Source: Megascapheus bottae (taxonomy: Eukaryota; Chordata; Mammalia; Rodentia; Geomyidae). From it: a stretch of DNA of 64,000 nucleotides. Position 1 is the first letter of the stretch; each line of letters begins with the position of its first letter. A program made the translations under genes and the position numbers. Positions 23,423 through 33,153 of this stretch are shown here, piece by piece. The stretch covers positions 18,671,927-18,735,926 of the forward strand of contig JANJXV010000024.1 in NCBI GenBank assembly GCA_024803745.1, in the 5' to 3' direction. The notes below the pieces were generated by a model, which was not told the origin of the DNA, did not search any database, and was given only the letters and a program-made list of their open reading frames with translations.

Positions 23423-24043
23423 ATTTTTAAGCAAGACTGTTTGTAAACATACTTGTAAAATTTGCATGGGAAAATTACACATAGAAGGGCAGAGGATTAG
23501 TTTATGTCCCTGTACTCAATGCGTAATGAATTCCAACTAAATCAAACATTTTGCTAATTCAATAAGGCCTCCCAACCAACTAATTCTACTAATATTTTTT
23601 CAAGCTGAGTAACTTTTCTGCCTCTAAAAGCCTCCACATACTTCTAAAGGTGATGAGCAACTGCCCTATGAGACATATAAAAAGGAGGTTGTGTTTAATT
23701 GAAGAGGAATAAACAAGGAACACAATTTCATATTCCTTTTTATGGTGTGGCAAATTATTACATGAATTGGATTTTTTTTCTTTAGGGGAAGTATTGTATT
23801 CAATCAACCATAAAGGAACAAGCCTACATTGACATATCTTAGAGGACAATTCCCCTCATTTCTTTCTTATTCAGTAGAATAATAGTGACTTGTGATTTTT
23901 TTCTATAGAGCATGCTGTGGGCTGAATTATAGTGCTCAAAATTTATATGTTGAAACTCTTCCTGATAGGATGGTCTAAGGAGGTGGGTGACTTCGGAAAG
24001 AAGTCATGAGGGAGGAATTTCCAGGATAAAATTAGGGCCTTAT

Positions 24044-24764
24044 CATTTACCCATTCGTCCAGAAATAAGGACATACTAAATCCACTAGCACAACGATGTT
24101 CATTGCAGCACTATTTACCATAGCAAAGATATGGAACCAACCCAATGTCCCTCAGTTGATGAGTGGATCAACAAGATGTGGTATTTGTACACAATGGAAT
24201 TCTATGCTGCTGTCAGAAAGAACAACATAGCCCCATTTGTAAGGAAATGTAAAGACTTAGAAAAATTCATATTAAGCGAAGTAAGCCAGACTCAAAGGAA
24301 CATAGGCTCAATGGTTTCCCTCATTTGTCATAATCAGTAGAAATCTTGGGCTCTCCTAGTAGAGATTTACAATAGAACAAAACCTAGATACATAAGGCCA
24401 TATAGAATTATGCTAAATGAAAGGACCTCCAAGGATATAGAAACAAAAGCCATAGAATGAGTGACTGTTTTCCTTAATGTACTATGTTATCTCTCATCTC
24501 TTTTGCTGTCCCTTGGTTATCTCATATTGTTCCAGTATTAAATCTTGCTATATATGCTTATTTGGTTATTTGAAATAGAATAGGGAAGGGGGAAAAACAA
24601 GATGAGGGGTGGGGCTGGGGGGAGGAAAATGGGGACCTAGACATAAGAAAGGCTATCAATGTTTGTGAAGTAATGCACCTTCTATCTTCTGAATATAATG
24701 TAACCCTTCTATTCATTACAGTAAAAAAATATATGAAAAAAAAGAATAAAAAACAAACAAAAAG
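24044..24764 (+). mobile_element. 5'-truncated LINE-1 3' end with exact 15-bp TSD
   Basis: A 721-bp L1 tail inserted into the MLT1-like LTR. The target duplication AAATTAGGGCCTTAT is exact at 24029-24043 and 24765-24779. The 5' part (about 24070-24340) encodes an L1 ORF2 C-terminal remnant: the 69-codon frame at 24131-24340 includes WINKMWYLYTMEFYAAVRKN and LSEVSQTQ. The 3' UTR carries a G-rich tract (24605-24622) and an A-rich end. Too truncated for activity. The long exact duplication implies this is one of the younger insertions here. Confidence 0.93.
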
Positions 24765-24801
24765 AAATTAGGGCCTTATATAAAAGAACACAAGGGAGAT
24801 C

Positions 24802-24804
<3 letters not shown>

Positions 24805-24847
<43 letters not shown>
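24805..24847 (+). repeat. (AC)n microsatellite inside the MLT1-like LTR
   Basis: About 42 bases of pure AC that interrupt the LTR sequence. Confidence 0.97.
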
Positions 24848-24848
<1 letters not shown>

Positions 24849-25460
24849 CTGTGTACAATCACCTAGGAAAATCCATCTATGTACATAAGAAAGTGGCTGT
24901 CTGCAAGACAGGGAGTGAGCTCTCACTGGGAACCAAATCTGTTAGCACTTTGACCTTGTACTTCTCATCCTCTAGAGCCCTGAGAAGTAAATATCAGTTA
25001 TTAAAGGCATCCAGCCTATAATGTTATGTTATAATAGCGTGAGCAGACTAATAGGAGGGATTAAAGAGCTTTAAAGCAGAGCCAAGCAATTTAGAAATCC
25101 ATCTTCTGTGTGAGCCATCTTTATTATAACCTACTTCAGATCTGTTCACACAATAACCTTCTAAATTCCAAGACTTAGCACAAAGAATTATAGACCAAAT
25201 GATGTTTGCTGGGAGGGGGTGGAAATACCTAGCATCACCCATCTTTTATAATAAACGCATTTCTTCAAACTCAAATAGAGGCCAGTTTCCTTTGAGACCA
25301 CAGAGTGAAATGTTCCCAGGTATGAATCACCAACAGATGGCCACAGCATGACCTGAGGTCTTAGGTGCCTAGTGATGAAAGGAAGTGCCAAGTGCTAGAG
25401 GAGCGAGAGTGAATCACAGAAGATCAGGGAAAGTACCCCACTGTGTCTATTTAAGGGTTC

Positions 25461-25770
25461 AGGTTTAGTGTGATGTAGGGCTATGATTGCATGTCTCTAC
25501 TCAGGAAGCTAAGATTGGGAAGATCATAATTCCAGGTCATCTGGGATAGAGAACCCTCAAGACTCCATTTCCACGGAGAAAAGTAGTGCATGATGTCAGC
25601 AGAGACAGGAAGCCTAAAATAGGGGGATCACAGCTCAGGTGCACACTCCAGTGGAAGGCCAAGAACTTATCTCAAAGTTCACCAGGCAAAAGAAGGTTGG
25701 AGGTGTCACTCAACTGAATAAGCACGAGTGTGGCAAACACAAGATCACGAGTTCAAACCCCAGTACAAGG
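25461..25770 (+). mobile_element. Composite B1-like/tRNA-like SINE, degraded
   Basis: Two B1-like segments ('GGGCTATGATTGCATGTCTC' with 'CTCAGGAAGCTAAG'; then 'GCATGATGTCAGCAGAGAC' with 'GGGGGATCACAGCTC') are followed by a tRNA/ID-like monomer ('GGAGGTGTCACTCAACTG', 'CACGAGTTCAAACCCCAGTA'). This resembles the older composite SINE that I associate with castorimorph rodents. Confidence 0.6.
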
Positions 25771-26684
25771 TGGGAAGAATCCCTGGGAGGTGTGAGGGGG
25801 AATCCCTGAAAGTAGTGGGGGAAGGACATGAGGCTTTGCTATTTGCTGTGTTCTGCCACAGCTATCTACTATAAAGACTTGGTTCGTTTTTCACAACAAT
25901 TTGGTATCATTCTGGAGAGTCTGTGCCAATAGACCTGAAGTGAAACTGGGGCATCAGGATAAAAAAAGTTCTCAGAAGTGTCACGTGACTTCAAAGTGAT
26001 GCAGAGACTGGGATCTAGTAATAGCCTCCGCCCTACTGCTTTAAAACATTTTGACACTAGATTCTAGAGTTTTTCAGAAAGTCAAGACTTACTGTATTTG
26101 ATGCTTATCTGTCGTGTGCAATCACCAGAGAAGAAGAGGAGAGAGGAAGAAAAAGCTGGCATGAAGTAACCCAGTCAGATTTTTAACAGACATCAAATAT
26201 TCATAGTGCACAGAGTATGATCAGAGTTAACAATCTAGATCCTGGAAATAATGGAAAAAGAAGTGAACCTACATGAGCTTTTAGGGAAAGAATAAAGTAG
26301 ATATTCACTGAGCTTAAATTAGTACATTTGCATTGGGAGATAATCCTAAAGAAATAGTCCTAAGAAAAGCTATGTATCTTACCAGGTTTACTCCTACCAT
26401 CTAAAAACAGAACCTGGTAACATTAGGAATTCTGAGTAGGGAGTGACATAATACATTAAACAGCTTCGTTACAAAGGCATCAAGAAGTACAAGTAAGGAG
26501 AACAGTCCGATGGAAACCCATATGATACTATCTTACTGGCTTGAGCCACTGGCTCACTTGAATTTTTTACCAAAAAAAAATAGAACTAAAATTTATTTCT
26601 ACTTATTACTCCATCTCTCATATAAAGTTGACCACAGAGTTTTTCTTATTTTTGACTTCACTTCCTCACACTGCATCATCATCA

Positions 26685-26780
26685 TCATTTCCTCCTTCTC
26701 TTCTTCCTCCATTTTCTCCTTCTCCTCCTCCTCCTCCTCCTCTAACTCCTCCACCTCCTCTAACTCCTCCTCCTCTTTCT
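26685..26780 (+). repeat. Pyrimidine-rich (CTC/TTC)n tract
   Basis: CTCCTCCTC-type units over about 95 bases (polypurine in the DGKI transcript). They encode a spurious Ser-rich or Glu-rich frame. Confidence 0.85.
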
Positions 26781-27340
26781 CATTTCTAGAATCCAATCCC
26801 TTGGGGTAGGAGCATTCTTCTTTTACACTACTCTTGGAATCCATTGTCCAATGATAAGTTTCCACATTAACTGACAGTTATGATACAGATAATCACCTCC
26901 TTCTCTACAGAAACTTTTCTTCTATTATTTTTGTCATTCTTAGATCACAATGGACACTCTCCAGTCTCCTTTGTTGATCTTTTCTAGTCACAAATTCTAG
27001 CTATTGAAGCATGTCTCATCTCCATTCTCACACCTTTATCGTTCTCCACCTACATTGAGTGTGATTCATTTAGTTCAAAATAATTACTGCTTCCCAAGTT
27101 CTGCATTTGATAAAAGCCTCTTGTCTGAATTTCAGACACAATTTTCCTCTTAATGTCTTCACTCTAAGATCTAATAAGCATTTCAGATTTTTACCTTTGT
27201 AAAATCTCTTCATTTCCCAACTGATCTTCTCTTATTCAAATCTCTCAGACTTTTCAGTAAATGTTTCCATTCTTGCTACATAATGGAAATCTATACAGGT
27301 CTTTTACATGTTTTCCTTACAGCTAACCTGTCAGCTCATC

Positions 27341-27402
27341 TAAACTATAATCAATGAGACTATTGATTAGCTATAATCAATAGTCTCATTGATTATAGTT
27401 TA
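27341..27402. repeat. Perfect inverted repeat, 29-bp arms, 4-base loop
   Basis: The left arm (27341-27369) starts TAAACTATAATCAATGAG and is exactly reverse-complementary to the right arm (27374-27402). The loop is GCTA (27370-27373). Pairing stops just outside the arms. Confidence 0.97.
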
Positions 27403-28074
27403 AAAATGTATAGAAAACCCAGTCATTTCTCCCCATCTTGTCCCTTCTTACTCCTCATTCCTCATGGTTGGTTGTTATCCAACAAATGGTGCAAAATGTA
27501 AATGTGATCCAGTCCCTGAGTTGCTCATAACTGCATTGTTTCTTCATAGCTGTAGGAACTCTAGAGCCTTCTGGGGGCTGTGACTGGCTGAAGGAGACTA
27601 GACTAATGTTTCAGTGATATACGTGGAAAACCCTGGTTGTGTGGTTGTCCCAGCTGTGCAAGTGTTTGACCTTCTGCAGTAATCCTGTTGAAAAGACAGG
27701 AATGAGTACCTAAGGCCACTCATCTTAGTTCTTTCTGAACTTTTTGTCATCTGACTTAAAGTCATGCATTTCTCATTTCATTTAGGTTTCTATTCAAGTA
27801 CTCCCATGTCAAAGATGGTTCCCTCTATATTCTGTTCCTTCAGCCAAACTGATATCCTCTTGATTCTTTCTTTCCATTGTTTGGTTGTCTGGTAAAAGGT
27901 CACATCGCTATTGAGCCAATAATATAATTCAAATTGTTTTATTAATTTCTATCATAAAACTGCATCCCCTTCCCACTATAATTATTCATACATTTGTGTG
28001 ATTATTCATTATTAAATTTATTCTGAATTCTCAGATCCATTAGAACACCAAATGTCCATTAACTACTTAATTAG

Positions 28075-28165
28075 TGCCTAGCAAATAGGAGATGCTTAAT
28101 ATATGTTAGGCATTAAAAAGATTTAAAAAATTAAAATCTTTGAATAAATGAATGAATGCACATCC
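28075..28165 (+). mobile_element. L2/MIR 3'-like relic
   Basis: 'GTGCCTAGCAAATAGGAGATG' followed by 'CTTAATATATGTTAGG' and later 'GAATAAATGAATGAATGC' resembles the L2/MIR 3' end (CCTGGCACATAGTAGGTGCTCAATAAATG). Confidence 0.4.
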
Positions 28166-28222
28166 AGCTCCAAGAAGCTGTGTGAAGTCATAAGTCTGCT
28201 TAAGACACACATGGCATTCAAG

Positions 28223-28491
28223 CTAGCCACCAGTGGCTCACTCCTGTAATCCTAGCTATTCAGGAGGCTGAGACCTGAGTATTCCAATTTGAAGCCAGCC
28301 AGGAGAAGAAAGTTCAGGAGACTCTTATCTCCATTTAGGAACCAAAAACATAGCTGGAAGCAGACCTATGGCTCAAGCGGTAGAGCATAAGCCTCAAGCG
28401 CAAAAGCTCAGGGACAGCACCCAAGCCCTGAGTTCAAGCCCCAGAACAAGAAAGAAGGAAGGAAGGAAGGAAGGAAGGAAGGAAGGAAGGA
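28223..28491 (+). mobile_element. B1-like/ID-like dimeric SINE, full length, (GGAA)n tail
   Basis: Head CTAGCCACCAGTGGCTCACT, linker 'AGGAGACTCTTATCTCC', right monomer 'GGCTCAAGCGGTAGAGCATA' and terminal 'CCTGAGTTCAAGCCCC'. The tail has become (GGAA)n at 28450-28491. A 9-bp duplication GCATTCAAG flanks it at 28214-28222 and 28492-28500. Confidence 0.93.
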
Positions 28492-28584
28492 GCATTCAAG
28501 GAGAGAGGGTAAAGGAGAGAACATAGTCATAAAATTCATTGCATAGCCTACAAAATGTAGAAAATTGAAGGGAGGATATAAGAG

Positions 28585-28812
28585 CATCCATCATCCATTC
28601 ATCCATTCATCGAGATGGCCCTATAAAAACTATGTGAAACAGAGCCTGAGTTCTCAACCACCTGGAACTGCCCTGCCTAAGGAGAAACAAACTCCTATTA
28701 TACTAGGTGATTCCATGGACTAACCACTTACTTAGAATAACATAGTTTACCCCAACTAACACAAGTTTCATTTCTTATTTTTTGTCTGGATTTCTTTCAC
28801 TACCTGCATCTC
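28585..28812 (+). repeat. Upstream copy of a local ~230-bp direct duplication
   Basis: From 'CATCCATTCATC' through 'GATGGCCCTATAAAAACTATG', 'CTAGGTGATTCCATGGAC' and 'ACATAGTTTACCCC' to 'TACCTGCATCTCTCTC', this parallels 30104-30330 in the same order and orientation. Copies are clearly diverged (perhaps 75-80% by eye). Confidence 0.75.
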
Positions 28813-30103
28813 TCTCCAAGGGATGAGGAAGAATGATGAGAGGGTGACATCTAACATCCATAAAGATGCATTGAACTTATAAACTGATGTGTTGGATGGT
28901 AACTTCTCTAGATATGTAAAGGAGTTATACAATTACAAAGATAGATTTTTTTTACAAAAAAACTATCCAAGAAAAAAATGAACAATATTTTTAAACTACC
29001 TTTTCAATGTCCTATCCATTGTTTTGTTGTTGTTGTTGTTTCCAAGGCTGGTCTTGTCTGAGGATGACTGAAATGCAGTATAAAGAAGTAAGCTTTATCT
29101 AAAGAGAAGTCTGATATTTGTCGTCCTGGGACCCAAGATAATAATCTCTAAGCCTTGGAATATCCTACCTTGGAATATCCTAAGGTTGTTCTGTTCATAT
29201 GGAATAAATGCTTATAGAGATCTAGATCTCCAGAGGGAATGGAGCTCATGTCAACTATTTGGCATTTGTTTACATGACCAGTCCCACTTAAAATCCTGTA
29301 CACCAGGGATTACATGGACTTGCGGTGTCATAATGACATCTTTGCTGACTGAAATTAGTGGGATATCCTTATTCCACTACAAAAGGACTGAACTATGCCA
29401 TAAATATAAATGCAATGGCTATCGATGATTTAGAAGTGCCCATCTAGTAAGTTCTTAAAACTGATTGTGATATTGCGGATTCCTTATCTAACTGGTGTTA
29501 GAAAGGAGATGGTATTTGGATTCTTCCTGAGTCCAAGGATGTTAATGTAAACCAGTTAACAAACTGTTTTGGTTTGCATTCAATATTTCTCATAACTTTC
29601 TCTAGCTCCATGTTGACAAACATAAGCTCTAATAAAAACAGACAGGCTGCCATTTAATAGCTGTGGGACTTAGAACCTGCCTTACTTTCCTGATTCCTAG
29701 TTATTGCATCAATAAAATTATAAAACTGGCCCTCCCACTTGGCATGATGATGCTTACACTAAAAATGTACACCGTCTAAAGCTGTACATGCAATAGCAAC
29801 ATAACAGGAGCTCATTAGAATTCTTGCCATTGTATTACTTTCCAGTTTTCCTTCCTCGCCCCATGCATAGATAATGACATTTACAGAATTCTTCTCCTCT
29901 ATCTTTGAGGCCAAGTCTCTGCCATTCACAAAATTCATTTTCTTATTTTCCTTGAACATATAGTTAGAACTTACATCTTCCACACTCCCTTGCATGTAGC
30001 CACATAACCAATTCTCAACCAATGTATGCTTCCCTTTGGCACAGTGGCTCATGGGGACATCAGCCTTGGGGTGACTGGGGGAAGCCTCTTATTGAGGTAT
30101 CAG

Positions 30104-30330
30104 AACATCCATCCATCCATTCATCAAGGTGACCCTAAATAACCATGTGAGACAGGGTCTGAGTTCACCACTTGGCACAGCCTTGATCCATAACCTAAAG
30201 AGACACAAATTCCTGGTATGCTAGGTGATTACATGCACTAACCTTCTACTTAGAGTAGCATAGTTTACCTCCAACTAATACAGGCCTCTTATTTTTATCT
30301 AGATTTTTTAATAACCTGTATCTGTCTCAT
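30104..30330 (+). repeat. Downstream copy of a local ~230-bp direct duplication
   Basis: Contains 'GGTGACCCTAAATAACCATG', 'GTGAGACAGGGTCTGAGTTC', 'CTAGGTGATTACATGCAC', 'AGCATAGTTTACCTCC' and 'AACCTGTATCTGTCTC', each with a counterpart in order at 28585-28812. Confidence 0.75.
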
Positions 30331-30529
30331 GTTCCTTACTATATATTAGGCCTACCAAGTCTTATCTCTTAAGTACTAAACTCTGATTCTGATACCCACT
30401 CTATTTTAGGTTGGTGTACATTTAATTCTTCTAAAATACAGTCGTGGTTGCTCTTTTCCCTTGTTCTGAATGCTCAGATGTTCTTCTGAAAGCTTTGGTG
30501 ATTCTATTACTTATCAGATAATCCAAATT

Positions 30530-30721
30530 CATAAAGAAATAAAGGGACAAAGCGTAAAAAAAATGGAGCAGTTGTACTCGCTAGACACTATGGGGAAGGG
30601 AGGGAAAAATTGAAAGTGAGGGAAGGAATGATATTGTCCAAAAAGAAATGTACTCTACCTGGCTTATATAGTATCTCTGTACATCACTTTCACAATAACA
30701 GAAAAACTAAAAATTAAAAAA
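30530..30721 (+). mobile_element. Short LINE-1 3' end (older subtype)
   Basis: 'GGGGAAGGGAGGGAAAAATTG', 'TCTCTGTACATCACTTTCAC' and an A-rich end resemble the 3' end at 45185-45300 ('TTGTTCATCACCTTTAC'). A 10-bp duplication AATCCAAATT stands at 30520-30529. The downstream copy starts at 30722 but is cut by the next L1 and is complete again only at 31076-31085. Confidence 0.7.
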
Positions 30722-30727
30722 AATCCA

Positions 30728-31072
30728 TTAAGAACAACAATCATACAAGATATTGTTGTTCTTAATGTACTATGTTATTTCTCTTCTCTTTTTTTGCCCT
30801 TATGGTTAACCTCATGTTATTAGTGTATCTGACTTTGTTACCTGGTGTATTGTATTTACGTTTATTTGTTTACTTGAAATAGGGAAGGGAAGGGGGAAAA
30901 CAAATCATTGGGAGGGGGTGGGGGGAGGGAAATGGGGATAAAAGCATGAGAAGGGGTATCAATGTGTGAGAAGTAATGTACCTACTACCTGACGAATGTA
31001 ACTGTAACCCCTCTATACATTATCCCAATAATAAAATAAAAATAAATAAATAAAAACAGAACAAAAAATTTT
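30728..31072 (+). mobile_element. LINE-1 3' end (same subtype as 24 kb copy), inserted into the previous L1's TSD
   Basis: From 'CTTAATGTACTATGTTATTTC' onward it parallels 24476-24740: a G-rich tract (30910-30929), 'GGTATCAATGTGTGAGAAG' and an A/T-rich tail. Its own 9-bp duplication AAAAATCCA is at 30719-30727 and 31073-31081. The 5' end is a small inverted segment that makes a 16-bp hairpin (30726-30741 with 30752-30767), which fits a micro-inversion at 5' closure. Confidence 0.78.
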
Positions 31073-31187
31073 AAAAATCCAAATTGAATCTGATATACTA
31101 GACCTTCTGTTACTGCTGCATTAGCTTCTCTTTGTTTACCTTTATAACTGTTTCTCTCTTATTTCTGTCTTAAACATGCCTGATTTT

Positions 31188-31286
31188 CCCTTCTTTCCTT
31201 CCTTCCTTCCTTCCTTCCTTCCTTCCTTCCTTCCTTCCTTCCTTCCTTCCCTCCTTCCTTCCTTCCTTCTTTCCTTTTTCTTTCCA
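31188..31286 (+). repeat. (CTTC)n microsatellite
   Basis: About 90 bases of CTTC/CCTT units, nearly uninterrupted. Confidence 0.96.
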
Positions 31287-32160
31287 TCTTTGTTGACTGA
31301 CTCTATCTGGGGACATCGTTCCTGAATTTTCTCAACTTGAAATAGCACTTTAAACAATATTCAACTCAAAAAATGCCAATCTGTGTAAAACAAAAAAGCA
31401 ACGAATCTGTTTCTAAATGAAGATGATGTTTCTTCATGAAATGTAAATAAATGCTGAGATAAGATATGTAGCGATACATGTGTTTTGGGATATATACATA
31501 TATTTATAAAGATAAATTTACAGTGATATATTTACCTGAGTAGGAATAGCCATATAATTTTATAGATATGAATACAAGTGGTAGCTCAAGTTCTAATTAA
31601 GTCCAGTCATAGGACTGGTAATAGGTCAAAAGATACAGTGTTTATTTTGTGGATGTTTTGTTCAGGCTTTCTAAGGAATTATAATGAGTTCTTCCCTGAA
31701 TCTACCATATTTCAGTGAAAACATTTGTGTACACTTGCATACTTTCCAAAATATTAGTTTATGTATTAATAAATTAACCCTAGCTTTCACATATATGGAG
31801 AAAAAACTGGTGACCTTTGTGCCTCTGGTCCTGACTTAACGTCACTTAACGTAATTTTTTCAAGTCCAAATCAAGACACATTGTATTCAAAGATGATTTA
31901 CTGAATGACAGTTTCTTTGAACAACCATATAAAGAGAATTTCTTTTTAAGGAAAAAGAAGGGGGAGTGTTAGAGATTGGGTGTCACATACAAACAATTCC
32001 CTCATACTAGAAGTGAATAATTATCCTAAATGAAGGTACTGGCTTATAAAAATGTTTTACAACAATAAAAATTATAAAATATGTGCTTTACATAACTGTC
32101 GATTAAAACAGTGAACAAAGAAAGCAATGTGAATTGCTTCCTCCATAAAATTTAAGAAGC

Positions 32161-32367
32161 AGGCCAGGAGTTTGGCCTAGTGGTAGAGTGCTTGCCTAGC
32201 ATGCATGAAGACTCCGGTTCAATTCCTCAGTAACACATATATAGAAAAAAGCTGGAAGTGGTGCTGAGGCTCAAGTGTTCGAACTCCAGGCTTGAGAAAG
32301 TCAAGGACAGAGGTCAGGCCCTGAGTTCAAGCCCAGGACGGGCTAAAAAAAAAAAAAAACAAAGCAG
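32161..32367 (+). mobile_element. ID-like/Geo-like dimeric SINE
   Basis: Left monomer 'TTTGGCCTAGTGGTAGAGTG' and 'CCGGTTCAATTCCTCAG'; right monomer 'AGTGGTGCTGAGGCTCAAG' ending 'GGCCCTGAGTTCAAGCCC', then poly-A. A possible 7-bp duplication AAGAAGC is at 32154-32160 and 32368-32374. Confidence 0.9.
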
Positions 32368-33070
32368 AAGAAGCTGCTAAGACTAGTTAGTCAATTGCCT
32401 TGGGTGGTTTAGCTTTGTATTGTACATACAAGTAAGTGTTTGGCCACTGAATACTTGAAATGCGGTTAGCACTAACTGTTGAGTTCAATCAGTGTAAAAT
32501 CCAGCATTGGAAGAATTAGTGTGAAAAACCCTAACACATCTCATTAATAACTTTCATATTGATTACATCTGAAATGATTAGTTTGGGCTAAAAATATTTA
32601 TGAATTTTATAAGAAAATGCACAACTAATTTATAACTCAAACCTATTTCTTCTAGAGAGTATTAAACACTCCTTCCCATATGACAGAAAATGTATACCCA
32701 GACACTCACCACAGACCTGTGAAGCAGGATCCAATGTAAAAATACTCTCCATTTCAGCCACTAAAGGAAAAATGAGTCTGTCCTACCACTCGCATGTCTA
32801 ACCAGCTGGGGCTCACAGACTGTACTTGGCAGGGCCTCTGTGTTTTGCTATGTCCTACTAAAACATTTGGTATCTGGTCAACCCGACTTAACTTCTCCGA
32901 TACAGGGATCAGACAGGAGAGGCAGCATGAGAGGAGCAGTTGGTGATGTCACCTAAACTGAAGCTGGGATGTCACCTACACCTGACGAAGAGCCAAGTTT
33001 CCAACAACTGAATTAGGAAACAGGACTAAAGTGAGAGGGAATACATACGTGTGCGCTCACGCATATGCAT

Positions 33071-33085
33071 GCACACAAACTCACA

Positions 33086-33151
<66 letters not shown>
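33071..33151 (+). repeat. (CA)n microsatellite
   Basis: About 80 bases of CA with two early interruptions, flanked by GCATGC alternation. Confidence 0.97.

Positions 33152-33153
<2 letters not shown>

Larger units (their letters stand above)
23913..25053 (+). mobile_element. MLT1-like MaLR LTR, interrupted by an L1
   Basis: The left part (23913-24043) starts TGCTGTGGGCTGAATTATAG and contains 'TTTATATGTTGAAACTC' and 'GGAGGTGGGTGACTTCGG', as in MLT1-type LTRs. After the L1 insertion it continues with 'CCTTATATAAAAGAACACAAGG', then a (CA)n tract (24805-24847). It ends with 'CTGCAAGACAGGGAGTGAGC', 'CTTTGACCTTGTACTTCTCATCC' and 'GCGTGAGCAGACTAATA', the usual MaLR end. Removing the L1 and one target copy restores a continuous LTR. 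Confidence 0.75.

Noticed and set aside
24131..24340. 69-codon frame with a clear protein-like match
   Set aside because: It is the C-terminal remnant of L1 ORF2 in a 5'-truncated element, not a host gene.
28450..28491. CRISPR-like or other array of spaced repeats
   Set aside because: All regular repeats here are contiguous microsatellites; no repeat-spacer pattern exists, and the DNA is clearly mammalian.
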